Source: Caprella mutica (Eukaryota; Arthropoda; Malacostraca; Amphipoda; Caprellidae). From it: 64,000 bases of DNA. The translations under genes were made by a program, and so were the position numbers. The stretch is from the NCBI GenBank assembly GCA_947561585.1, contig CANNZV010000847.1, positions 147,632 through 211,631 on the forward strand, given 5' to 3'. Shown one piece after another: positions 11,648 to 22,617 of this stretch (positions are counted from its first letter, which is position 1; each line of letters opens with the position of its first letter). The notes under the pieces are model-generated. The model searched no databases and was not told the DNA's origin. It worked only from the letters and a program-made list of their open reading frames with translations.

Positions 11648-11872
11648 AAAAGCAAATGAAAACAAAACCAATAAAACACAAACTGCAATTCAGGAGGTGA
11701 AGAGTTTCTTCAAAGAAACCACTAGTTTTTCTCTCAGAAAAGCTTTTCAGCAGATTTCATCCACACCAAAACCACGTGGTGGATGATCGCCATACATTCA
11801 TTTTGTTTCCGTTTTTATCATTGAACTTCAGTTCGACCATTAACAAAAACCACATAAATAGCGGTTTTGTGA

Positions 11873-12541
11873 GTGGATTATGCAGCAACCATCCAACATT
11901 GCCAATTGAATCGTTTGGACAGACGAGAAGTTAATTTGCCTCCATCAAAAACACATCGAAAAAATACGAATGAAAATCCTCGAAATATCTGGAAAACAAA
12001 TGATAGGTATGATGCTAAGGTAATGATCTTCGTTGCAATTATTAATGGAATGGTTCCAATTGTTCAAGCATTCCTTAAGGAATATGGCAACTTGTTACCA
12101 GTTAATTGTTTTCAAAACTCTGATTGCTCCAGCACATTATTTGGCCCAGCCTACAACTTCTTCACTTTGGTGGATGCAAGACCACATTGCACAAATGCAG
12201 CTGTAGAATTTAAGGAAAAGTTTCGAGGTCGAGTGATTAGCAAAAGTACGGAAATAAAATTCCGGGTCAGCACACAGTCCAGATCTCAACTCTTTGGACT
12301 TTCACATATGCACAAACTCGAGTTTATATATAAGAAAAAACAGATCCCGATGAGTCTCTTATACAATGTGCTCAAATCTCCGGTCAAAAATATAACAATA
12401 AGAATCTCAAGAAAGTATGAAGAATGTTCTGAAGCGTGCATCGTTCTGTCTTCACATCAGAGGGGGTCATTTTCAACATTTTTTGTAGGACCTCAGGAGA
12501 TGGGCCTCATATGGTATAAGACAATAAATAACGAAAAATAG
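11873..12541 (+). pseudogene. Degenerate Tc1/mariner-superfamily transposase
   Basis: This is a 222-codon open frame without a convincing ATG start. Residues about 100-123 (DARPHCTNAAVEFKEKF) match the QDGARPHxxxxxxEFL block of IS630/Tc1/mariner DDE transposases, and RGRVISKSTEI follows as in that family. Residues about 45-65 (DAKVMIFVAIINGMVPIVQ) sit where the family has its VMVWxGI strand with the first-half catalytic region. The expected second catalytic segment (WPxxSPDLNPLD) is replaced by frayed sequence (STQSRSQLFG), so it is broken. It is shorter than the usual ~340 residues. It lies between the arms of the 3.8-kb foldback. The family call rests on motif recognition, not a search. Confidence 0.6.
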
Positions 12542-12834
12542 TAAAAATCCTTTATTTTCCTTCAAAGTGATGCATCTATAATGGTATTTGACTTATTTTT
12601 AAGTGCTTCTTATTCGCAATTAAAAAATTACGTATCTGATGAAACACAGAGTAGCAGTATGGTATTGATTAGTTTTGCTGCAGCCAATGATTGAATATTG
12701 TGACTAAGTTTAGCCAAGAAGTGAAAATGAGAATAATAATAAGAATAATCTTTATTGATAAAAAAAAAACAAGTTACAAGCATTTACAAAACAGATGACA
12801 TTTTCACCCATAAATGTAGTTAAAAAAAAATTAA

Positions 12835-13709
12835 AGGTCCTCTCCAGGCTCCGCGAAAAAAATGAGTTTATAACATAATATTACAGAACTAAGGTCTACG
12901 ATCATTATTCTGCAAACCGCATACAATTCGGTAAAGTATATATTTAATAATTTGTTTTTTAAGTTTTTTAGTACTCTGTGAGCAACAATTGAGCGAATCA
13001 CTAATCTGATGCTCAAGAAGAAGATTGTACACTCTTCGTTTTGATTACAAATTTGAATTTTATAAACAAACAATGCGTTTTCGGCCTTTATTTAAATTAT
13101 TTTAGATATTAATTGTTTCCTAAAGTATATAAACGTTTCTATTATAAGTTCATTCAATTTTATACCTTTACATGAATATTAAATGGATTTATTAAACCTA
13201 ATACATAGTTGTCAATCAAAACAAATGGTGTACATTCTTTTTCTTCAGGCTGAAAATTTCTTAAATTAGTAAGTCGGAAGTAAAATTGGTTTTACAGAGT
13301 TTTGATTGTAAAAATCTTTTAAAGCGTATAAAATTAAAAATATGCTCCCAAATTCTATGCAGTTTGCAGCAAAATGATAAGAAACATTAGCCTAGTTATT
13401 TATTTTATTTTATTTATTTATTTGAGCTTACAAAATATATACAGAGTAAAATGAAAAAATACACAATTCAAACAAAAATACAAATTAATTGCAGCTAAGG
13501 TTCCGTGAAAGTTAAAACTTGTGAAACCTAATTAAAAATCTACAAACAATAAAAAACTAAGAACTATATTTACTAAAACAATATTCTTTAAAAAGCTTCT
13601 TAAATTTAAAATCTGACATTGGTTCTGTTAAAATAGAAGGAAGTTTATTGTATAGTTCTATGGATCTAAAAATAACAAGGCAATAAAAATATTTGCGTGG
13701 AGGGGACCT
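12835..13709 (-). mobile_element. TTAA-type MITE (AGGTCC family), copy 2
   Basis: Tips AGGTCCTCTCCAGGC and GTGGAGGGGACCT are flanked on both sides by TTAA (12831-12834 and 13710-13713), the target duplication of piggyBac- or Kolobok-type transposons. It is inverted relative to copies 1 and 3. It is enlarged by an insertion near 13397-13672. An 80-codon minus-strand frame at its left end is not conserved as a clean frame in other copies. Confidence 0.85.
13397..13672 (-). mobile_element. Possible retroposon (LINE 3' end or SINE) insertion
   Basis: About 275 bp are present here but absent from copy 3 of the host MITE, where ATTAGCCTCGTTGAATAAG (inverse) runs on continuously. On the minus strand it ends in a simple A/T tail of TAAATAAATAAAATAAA type, as expected for a retroposed 3' end. 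No target duplication could be fixed, and no coding frame remains. Confidence 0.4.
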
Positions 13710-14965
13710 TTAATCTAGAGTTCATCAAGCCTATATGTAGGAAAAACCTTTTGATATTGATTGTGTGCTGGCTAGGAATTTTCCAATCTTCTGCAAATGA
13801 ACTGCATGTTTTCAATGTGGTGGAGCGCCTTCTTGCATCCACCAAAATGAAGAACGAGAAGCAGAATGGTTCAGTATGGGCCAAACAAGGGTTGCTAGTT
13901 TGGTAACCTCTGTGAGGTTAATGTAATCTGATAATGTATTAGTATTTTCATTTTAATAATTATGATAACTTTTCTCTTTAAGTAACTGCGATACAAAACA
14001 AACAATATAGACGAGATGATATTGTCACCATAATAAGGATTTGCATAGGAAAATAGTATATAGTTATTTAAGGAAATAAAATACTATATATAGTTGGTAT
14101 CTCGTATACCTGTTTGCATCATTTATATTTGCTAATAAATTCTAAATAGATCGCATGCAAAACCAGTAAATGATGATCAGATTGCATAGCAAGCTAGCAC
14201 CAAATAATGTCCTATAGCAATCTGAGATATGAAACACCATTAACCGATGACAAGTTGCCATCATCATCAAGGAATGCATGAAAGATTATATCCATTCAAT
14301 TGATAATGGCAACAAAGATATTACCTTAGCATCATACCTATCATTTATTCCGTTGATATTTCAGGGATTTTCATTAGTGTACCTGACGATCCTCCTCAAC
14401 GGAGTTTTGGTTGGTGAAATCTGCTGAGAAACTGGGGGGTTCTGTGGGGTTCTTCATAGAAACTCTTCACCTCCTGAATCACTGTTTCTGTTCTTTTTGG
14501 TTTTGTTATCATTTGCTTTTCTTGTGAATAGAACCAGTTTCATTGAATAGACCACGAACTCTTGTGAAATTTTTCAGGTGGTAAGATTTAGCCGCCCTTC
14601 CACTTGTCATGGAGTGAAGTATGAATTTTCGAAATACTGTTGGAGAAGAAGGTGTTTCGACAAACTACAGAGTATAGGACGATGCATTTCTTCTCAAATT
14701 CCAAAACATTTTTAAGGTTTAAGAAGAATGCTAATATTTATAGGATAAAATCTATTCTTTATACTCTATGAACATAATGACGTCCTACCATTTCGCAATT
14801 TTAAAAATGACGCTTCTCATCGGAACACAGTGTAAGCATGTTCAAAGCATTTGAAACAATCAAATAACTGACCAGTCTGAGGAATTATCCGTAGATTTTT
14901 TTCAGAAACTTATTTTTTTTAAAGTGCCTCCTCCCTTGACCGAATCCTAGATACGCCGCAGAGTG

Positions 14966-15115
14966 GAGTACAATTAGGTATAATGGGGAAAAATAGATAA
15001 AATGGAGAAAATTGGGTTGTATGGGGGAAAATCAGGTAAAATGAAGGAAAATCGGGTGAAATGGGAGCAAAAACAAGTAGAATGGTAGTATAAAAGTAGA
15101 ATGAGGGAAATTAAT
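14966..15115 (+). repeat. Second 20-bp minisatellite (right part)
   Basis: Degenerate units of the GTAGAATGGGGGAAAATTAG type, in the same orientation as 10965-11130. It continues the array after the 3.8-kb foldback. Confidence 0.75.
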
Positions 15116-15165
15116 CGCTGAGCAGAGGAAACAATGACAGAATGGGGATATTAATGAATGAGGAG

Positions 15166-15995
15166 AGGGTTTAACGTCTGTTTCGGAACCAAAAACCTTA
15201 TAGCTGATTTCAAAATGGAAAATTAAATACAAGGGACTGGAAGAAGCAGTCAGAAAGAAAAGTAGCTTCATGAATAAAATCACCTACCACCGTCGGTGAC
15301 AAAGCTCGAATGGATGTAAAAAAGCTACTCACTGAATGCAGTCACTTACCAAGGAATGAGACGAAAAGGAACACACGTACCGTACGCTGCACTCACGGAT
15401 AGAAGAGGAAAACGAAGAGGTGATAGTTAATGAAGCCTATAAGAACCTACCTAACACAAAAATCTAAGACATCGTAGTTGAAGAGCATAACCCTAGCGCT
15501 ATCCTCCAAAACTGCAATTAGCGTTAAAAAATGAAAACAGACAACACACAATCCAAATTGCAAAATTTCGGGGCCTAAGAGATGTCACTCTCCTTCTTTT
15601 CCATTCACCACAGACAGCTTCAGGACTGAGTGCTCTATCCTGGAACTGTCTGTGGTGAATTAGAGCGGTTGCAGTTCAGTTTTAGAGCATAGCGCTAGGG
15701 TTATGCTCTTCAACTACGAGGTCTTTGATTTTGTGTTAGGTAGACTCGTCGGTTTCATTTACTATCACCTCTTCATTTTCCTCTTCGATCCGTGAGTGCA
15801 GTCACCGTATTTACGTATAGTTCTTCGTCACATTCCTTGGTAAGTGGCTGCATTCACTGAGTAGCTTTCCTGCATCCATGAGCTAGAAACGGACAGGTGG
15901 TATTTGACTTTGCTCATGAATCCACTTTCCCTTAATAAAATTACACTTGAAGTCAGTGATTTGGCCTCCGATTCTGCAGCAGACGTAAAAACCCT
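15166..15995. mobile_element. 830-bp foldback element
   Basis: Inverse arms of about 330 bp (15166-15500 and 15660-15995) have tips AGGGTTTAACGTCTG and CAGACGTAAAAACCCT. Shared words include CACTTACCAAGGAATG, GAGTGCAGT (inverted) and GCATAACCCTAGCGCTA. The loop contains a second hairpin. A diverged half copy is at 922-1205. No target duplication was found. Confidence 0.75.
15602..15660. repeat. Hairpin in the foldback loop
   Basis: ATTCACCACAGACAG and its exact inverse CTGTCTGTGGTGAAT enclose a second pairing segment (TTCAGGA with TCCTGGAA). It is centred in the loop of the 830-bp foldback. Confidence 0.8.
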
Positions 15996-16112
15996 TACGT
16001 AATTGTAATTAAGTAAAGCAACAATATTTTTAATTTCTCTCTCACTAAATTATCTTAAATATCACAATGATGCTTTGTACTATTGGATCACACTGAGTAT
16101 TAAAAACTTTAA

Positions 16113-16509
16113 AGGTCCCCTCCAAGCAAATATTTTTATTGTCTTATTCAACGAGGCTAATGATTCTTATCATTTTGCTGCAAACCGCATCGAATTTGGT
16201 AGCATATTTTTAATTTTATATGCTTTAAAATATTTTCATAATTAAAAATCTACAAAACCTATTTTACTTCAGACTTACTGATTTAAGAAATTTTCAGCCT
16301 GAAGAAAAAGAATGTACACCATTTTTTTTGATTGTCAACTAGGATTATTAGATTTAATAAATCCATTTAATATTCGTGTAAAGGTATAAAATTGAAAGAA
16401 CTTATAATAGAAACGATTATATAGTTAAAGAAACAATTAATATCTAAAATAATGGCCGAAAACGCATGGTTTGTTTATAAAATTCAAGTTTGCAATAATA
16501 ATAAAGGGT
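16113..16509 (+). mobile_element. TTAA-type MITE (AGGTCC family), copy 3, left part
   Basis: The left tip AGGTCCCCTCCAAGC is preceded by TTAA (16109-16112). The sequence aligns with copies 1 and 2, then stops at the LTR element boundary. It resumes at 27613. This copy gives the most complete left side of the family. Confidence 0.85.
16505..16509. other. Target-site duplication AGGGT, left
   Basis: AGGGT immediately precedes the 5' LTR and recurs after the 3' LTR at 27613-27617. A 5-bp duplication is normal for BEL/Pao and many Ty3 elements. The uninterrupted sequence can be inferred from MITE copies 1 and 2 (AGAGTGTACAATCTTC). Confidence 0.85.
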
Positions 16510-17754
16510 TATTAACAATAGAAAGATTGTTAATACGCTGAACTTGTATCTTTACTTAATCTTTCAATTTCTATAATTTGATAATCATTTAATCAGACAT
16601 AATCTTTTTAATCTTGTACACTGTTCATTAGAAGGAAATGCTATTTAAATTTATGGTCATGTTATTCTCGCTAGGAGCTCGAATATAATTATAAACGAAT
16701 AGCTTTGATGTAAGCCGCTAATATAACTTGTAACTTCAGAACATAACTTTATAACTTGTAACCCAGAGCTATAACTTGTAACTCAGAATATAACTTTATA
16801 ATTTGTACTAAGTTATATAACTTCATGAACTTTGTAAATCAGTTATACAACTTAGAATATTGAGTTCTCTTTCTATAGATAGAATTGAAATTAATACTTA
16901 ATTAATTTAAAAAGAATTAAGTAAGTACTTCAATTATTCTAATTGAAATACTTAATTAATAGTTAGGAACTTGTAACATTTCTGATCATGTATAGGTTAA
17001 ACAGGACTCTGAAATAGTATGCTTAAATTTGGATGTTTATTAGTAAATCAGGTTTCACTAAAATGAACTATTAGTAAATCTGATCGATCTATATGTTAAT
17101 CGTATAGAAAGCCATTACCACTAGCGTGTTAAATTTGAATAATGCATTGTGTGTTATTTCTATCTGCAGTGAGTAGAAAAACATCTTTGAAAAGTACTAC
17201 CAGTACCTTAACAGAAGTTTATTCACTCACTGGAAGGTTGGACTCTCCAGTTCATCCTTTAAATACCATTGGCACCTAACTAAAGTGTTCATAGTTCGCG
17301 ATGGTCTCTTGAAGACTGGTTGGTCGGACCAAGTCCGGTCGGACTTGTCCATCCACGGGTTTCGTGAGTTGGCAACTCAGACCCTTGTTTATTTTAAACC
17401 CTTAAGTTTACTATATTATACTATAGTATATTTAAAACTTGTGTTGTGTTATTTGAAGACTTGTGCGTAAGTCTTAGAACTCTGTACTATTCGAACTTTA
17501 ATATAAGTACACCCATTTAAAACTTCCTTGTGTTTAATTTACTTCCTAAAAACTTTTACCGTTTAGTCATTTGTCAGTTTAATAGAATTCAATCAATTAC
17601 CTCCAAGTCTCTTCAAGTTAAGATAATACAAATAATTGTTAAAGAACCCGGAGACTTATTTTGCCCTATGGGATAAGTTTATTAACGAGCCTCATCTACT
17701 TAGAAAATAGGTGATAATTTACTATCAATCCCATAGGAAAAGGGCAATTTAATA
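16510..17754 (+). repeat. 5' long terminal repeat
   Basis: It starts TATTAACAATAG and ends GGCAATTTAATA, so the tips form the short inverse pair TATTAA/TTAATA rather than the usual TG/CA. By eye it matches the 3' LTR throughout except one C/T change near 16876 and a replaced patch at 17413-17425. Notable contents are repeated ATAACTTGTAAC words (about 16725-16810) and a GTCGGACCAAGTCCGG hairpin near 17323-17350. Confidence 0.92.
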
Positions 17755-17755
17755 T

Positions 17756-17773
17756 TGGCATCTTCCAACGGTC
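17756..17773 (+). other. Candidate primer-binding site
   Basis: TGGCATCTTCCAACGG follows the LTR after one T. Primer sites begin TGG because they pair with the CCA end of a tRNA. The priming tRNA was not identified, so the assignment rests on position and the TGG start. Confidence 0.5.
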
Positions 17774-18442
17774 TTGAAGAAAAGAGGGAGGAAAAAAGAG
17801 GTTAGAATCTATTAACGAAAAGAACTGACTTAATATAAATGGTTTAAAGATTTTAGAGAAGTAAAAGGAAAGTTGGAAAGACAGTGTATCCAGTGATAAA
17901 AAGGGTACAAAACCAGAACTATGAAACCCTAGTGTTATACAGTGTTAATCACTAGGTAAGCATTGAATGTAATGCGAGTGAACTAGCCAATCACACTCCT
18001 TCCGATAAAAGGACATTACGGGAGCAACTCTACAATGCCGATAAGAGAACACACTCTTCCATCATATATGGGAGAACACACCCTTTCAACTCACATACGG
18101 AAGTCCTGCAGCACTTCATAAAAAAGGAAGGAAAAGCAACAGAAAAGATTCACATGACATGTGAAAGGATACTTTTCAAGTTAACAGCAGTTAACTATAA
18201 AAACTGTTCTAGAATACCATTAATATTCTAAAGACCGGTGAGAAAATTCGAGCTGAGTATAAAACGAGCGGTGCGTATAAATAAACTCAATCATCCAAGC
18301 TGCAACACAAACTTCGAGCTGAGCATGGATACGCCAAATTAAGTGAAGGTGGCTAGGCGCTAGCGTCAAAGTACTAACAGCGACAAAGTACTAACAGCGA
18401 CAAAAATACATCGCGACAGAAACTCACTTTATCTGGCGGTAA

Positions 18443-18677
18443 TCACCCAAGGGATTACGAAGGAAAGGCAGTAAGAAGAGGACAAGAAACAGCGCAAGTA
18501 GAAAAAAGGAGAGCTACGAGGCAATACTTCATGAAATCTACAATCTAAACGGGAGAACAGAAGAAATCGAATGACTCCAGAAAAAAGGAAAGCTATGAGG
18601 CAACCCTACATGAGATTTATAATCTACACTACCATCTGGTAAACAGGCAGCTAAACAACGAGAGGCAAATTAGGTGA
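18443..18677 (+). pseudogene. Basic micro-ORF and duplicated peptide remnant
   Basis: A frame at 18443-18574 is Lys/Arg/Ser-rich and ends with RKKESYEAILHEIYNLN. A second block at 18579-18677, 79 bp downstream, reads RKKESYEATLHEIYNLH and runs to a stop. Across the shared peptide most base changes are third-position and silent (GAG/GAA, TAC/TAT, ATC/ATT, GAA/GAG), which suggests former selection as coding sequence. It lies in the leader region where gag would begin. No domain was recognised; an ATG start is lacking. Confidence 0.4.
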
Positions 18678-20103
18678 TGCTATTTAACTATTTAACCTAA
18701 AGTTAATATATTGTAATGAATTTTGTGTCTGGAATATAATAATGTCTACTTATATTTTTGTATTGTGAATTTTATATTGTCTTTATTAATCTTTACTAAT
18801 TATTAATCTTTACAGTGTATATTGAAGGGTTTTGTTAGATAAGGTAGTATGTAATGAAGAATGGCTTTACCAAAATACGACACAAATAGTTACAACTTGC
18901 CGCGAATGTTCCTATAGTAATATAAAGTGTAGTTATGACACTACATTCCTGGGGGAATGATAGATTTATATCATAGTCTCAAATAGTGGAGTAAAAAGTA
19001 GTGTCAAAGACCAGTAGCCTCAAATAGCGCAGTTAGTAAAAAGTAAGATGATATGACAATTTTAGTCAATGTGTATCATTTAAAGGTAATAAACTTTTAA
19101 CAGATATAATTGAATCTGGGAATATATTAATTGCATAGAATATTTTAGATGTGTCGGGATAGTGAAAACTATTTACATTTTGATAGGCTAAAAATACCAT
19201 GTATTTCAGTACTTTTATAATCATCTGACTGAGAACGACATTTAAATCTAATTTATTTTGCATATTTATTCTATAAGTAAAATCATTGAAAACTAATGAA
19301 ACGTATGTTTCAGAAAGTGAAAGTTGCATAAATGCGCGAAGATTGCAAATACTCGTAGAAAGCACGTTATATAACAAAATAACTGTTGTTGTCCTATAAA
19401 AGGAAGGCGAAGTATAATTATAATAAATAATTATAAAGGAATTCAGAAAATCGTATATAAGAATTTCGAAGAAGCTTAGAGAGAAAGTTCAAATGATGAG
19501 AACGAACTTAAAATACTATTTTGAAAGTATGAATTTTTAAAGTATTAAGTAAAAAACATTAGAACAATGTTTAAATGAGCTAATATACATAGTTGCAAAT
19601 ATATTAGTAGTAACCTGTGTACTCATAAATAGAGATACAGATGGAATATGTAACTGTATATTCACAGATAAGGAGAATAAAAATATTCCAAGTTGATGAT
19701 AAATTAAATGGGTCTTATAACCTGTGAATTTGTCATGTAAATAACCAAAGGTGAATTTGGTAAAGTAACGATATTCCTATTTTATATTAACGAGGTAATT
19801 TTCCATATTTTTAGTACTGGAATGGAAGTAATTAACCCATTCTCGTATTTCATTAATTTTGCATATTTTAATGAAATGATATTTATTGTTTGTGGCTTAA
19901 AAAGCAATAACGTCGATAAAAATCTTTGGAAATTATAAATTACGCTGTTTTGTTTAGTAGGTAATATCAAGAGAAAGTGATATCGAGAGAAGTTGATATC
20001 ATAGAAACGGTTATATCATATAGAAATATACCGAAAGTACAGTCACGGATGTGAATATCTGACTATAGGGTCAAAACATCCTTTAAGTCAGTGAAAGTTA
20101 AAT

Positions 20104-20500
20104 GAGTTGCCATATTATAAAATATAGACGAGGTTTCAGGTAAAACCGTAAATACCTAAGATACAACATTGAGTTGTAATATTATAAAATATAAAAAGGG
20201 TTTCAGGTAAAACCGCAAATACCTAAGATACAACATTGAGTTGTGATATTATAAAATATAAAAAGGGTTTCAGGTAAAACCGCAAATACCTAAGATGTGC
20301 ACGTATTGTACATATATGACGAAATCATACCTAATTTTCAGGGATGAAGTCAATAGATAATTATAATGTCAATTTATATTTATAAAAATAAACAAGGTTT
20401 CAGGTAAACCGGAAATACCTATGATATGCACGTAACGTACATATGTAACGAATCATACCTAATTTTCAGGGATGAAGTCAATTGATAATTATGATGTATT
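20104..20500 (+). repeat. 67-bp tandem repeat and a ~120-bp direct repeat in the LTR interior
   Basis: GAGTTG starts units at 20104, 20171 and 20238 (period 67), each with TTTCAGGTAAAACCG and AATACCTAAGAT. The block 20260-20375 is then repeated with changes at 20385-20500 (GGGATGAAGTCAAT shared). Confidence 0.85.
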
Positions 20501-22430
20501 CCTATTCAAATAGTAATAATCGCAGTGTTTGAAAAAAGAACCTGTCAATCGTTTCAGTGATTAATGATAATCGAGTCAAATTAAGATATAACGTAAATAT
20601 TAAACTCAGAGGTATGACTCAGTATAAAAAGAGTGAAACATTTTAAAGGATTGACAAGGAATGATATAGATATATATATATATCTTTAATATTTAAATGA
20701 CTAGTTTGATATTAATATTGTATATTAAATATTTTGAAGAGATTTAAAGTTACCTAGAGGTTAATACTGCTTAACCATAGTTATTGTAATATCGGGTAAT
20801 ATGTGGTAACATAGAGGGGAAAAGTAGGTTTGATACTAAATAATCAATATGTGATCTAGTTTCAAACTATATTCCTGTAATAATTAAATGTAAGAAATAA
20901 TTGATTTGATTAAAGGTTACTGTTTAACGTAATTAAATAATTATATTCTTTAACGTAAAATCTCCAGTAACTCAATAATGAACGAAATAACGATATAAGA
21001 AAGATTCAATGCAGTTTACGTATATTGAATATATATTGAGTATAAATAATTATCCGTTAAATAAGAAGTTGTTGTAATTATTCCAGTGACGAATAATAAC
21101 TTAAAATAATCACATAGGTGATTAGTTCATATGAACGAAATAATCGTATAAAAAACGATGTGAATTCAGACAATTGTATTTGTCAGACGATAATTCTGAG
21201 AAAGAAAATACTATAAGAGCAAAGATTTGCTGAATTAAATTGTAAGACTTGATTTGAATAGTGAATTAAATGCAAGCAATCGAACATTAATGTATAAGAG
21301 ATAAAACAATTATCTTAAGACTCTTTTTCTATTAATAAAGTATAAAATATAGCAAACGTTATATATATAAAAATATAACTTAACGTAAAATATAACGAAA
21401 CTTGATTTTATAATAGTTGACTAGTAAAAAGTCAAGACTAAACGTAATCTTGAAGGAAGCGATGTAAATTTTCAAGTGGGAAGTTATTGTCAACAGAGCT
21501 ATTAAAATTAGTCGAGGTGGTACAATCAGTAACACTATAGTTGACGATAGCAAGGATATAATATGAATAAAATAATGAGTATTATATGGAGAATAAAAGA
21601 TATAGGAATTAATGTGATTATTCCAGTAGGTTACTGAGAACTAATAATTAATTATTTAATTAATTATTTGATAAATAAATGAGTTTGAAAGAGAGCTCTT
21701 GATGATTTCTTTTAATGATAACTGTAATGTTTGATAAATAAATGAGTTACCGGTTCTTCGTCGAAATATAATCATGGAATTAATGTCATGAAATAAGTGT
21801 AATATCATAATTTAATAATATGATAAATTTGAGGAACTGAAGTAATATAAGTTATAACTTGTGTGGGAATTAGAACCTGTAAGAACAATGTATGAATAAG
21901 AATTAATAGTTATTTATAATTAAATGACATGAAGTAATTCAATCTACTGTTCTCTATGAACTGTATTGTTATACAATCCAAGATGTAGCAGGAACTAATA
22001 CTTGAAACACCATAACAAATGGAGGGTTTAACGAATGATTTGAATGATAACAAGATACGAAGCAAATATTTCAATTAATATTATTTCACATTTAATTTGA
22101 ATTCTTTTATTTATAATAGAAGTGTAATATTTTATGTTGAATTTTTGATTTTCAAGATGATAAATAAAAATGTTTGTACTTGTTAATTAAAATAAAGATA
22201 CTGAATTCTTGATATATAAATTTAGAAATGAATTCTAAATAAATAGTCGAATACTATTGAATGTATAATGAACAATGAAAACATGCAATATAATATACAT
22301 GTACTTAAATTCTAATGTTTATGTACAATGATATATAAAATAATTGCTGAAAAAGATAGTTCGTTAAAACTTTTATATATGATAATATATAAATATATAA
22401 CCAAGGAAATGTTTGATCCAATCTTAAGGG

Positions 22431-22617
22431 GAACATTCTATTTATTCCTCTCAGAATGAAGAATAAAATAGACCCTAAAGAATTTCCAAACATAAGTTAG
22501 GCGAACATTCTATTTATTCCTCTCAGAACGAAGAATAAAATAGACTCTAAGAATTTCAGAATAATCTCAGGGGAACATTCTATTTATTCCTCTCAGAACG
22601 AAGAATAAAATTAGACC
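22431..22617 (+). repeat. Three ~71-bp units, each with a hairpin
   Basis: GAACATTCTATTTATTCCTC begins units at 22431, 22503 and 22573. Each contains TCTATTTATTC followed by its near inverse GAATAAAATAGA, forming a short stem-loop. Similar hairpins in triplicate are unusual in a degenerating element. Confidence 0.85.

Larger units (their letters stand above)
11131..14961. mobile_element. 3.8-kb foldback inserted in a minisatellite
   Basis: The left end (CAGGCGCATATATACAAGGG) and the inverse of the right end (CTGCGGCGTATCTAGGATTC) are related. Extended arms of roughly 600 bp (about 11150-11765 and 14385-14950) are inverse copies sharing words such as GAAGAAATGCATC, CTCTGTAGTTTG and AATTCAGGAGGTGAAGAGTT. 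GGCGTATCTAG-like tips recall hAT elements (inference). The flanking octamers aatgggat and agtggagt agree only partly. The interior holds a transposase relic, a TTAA MITE and a possible retroposon, so it is a composite. Confidence 0.7.

Noticed and set aside
12831..13073. 80-codon minus-strand frame
   Set aside because: It lies inside the AGGTCC TTAA-type MITE, and the other copies do not preserve it as a clean frame.
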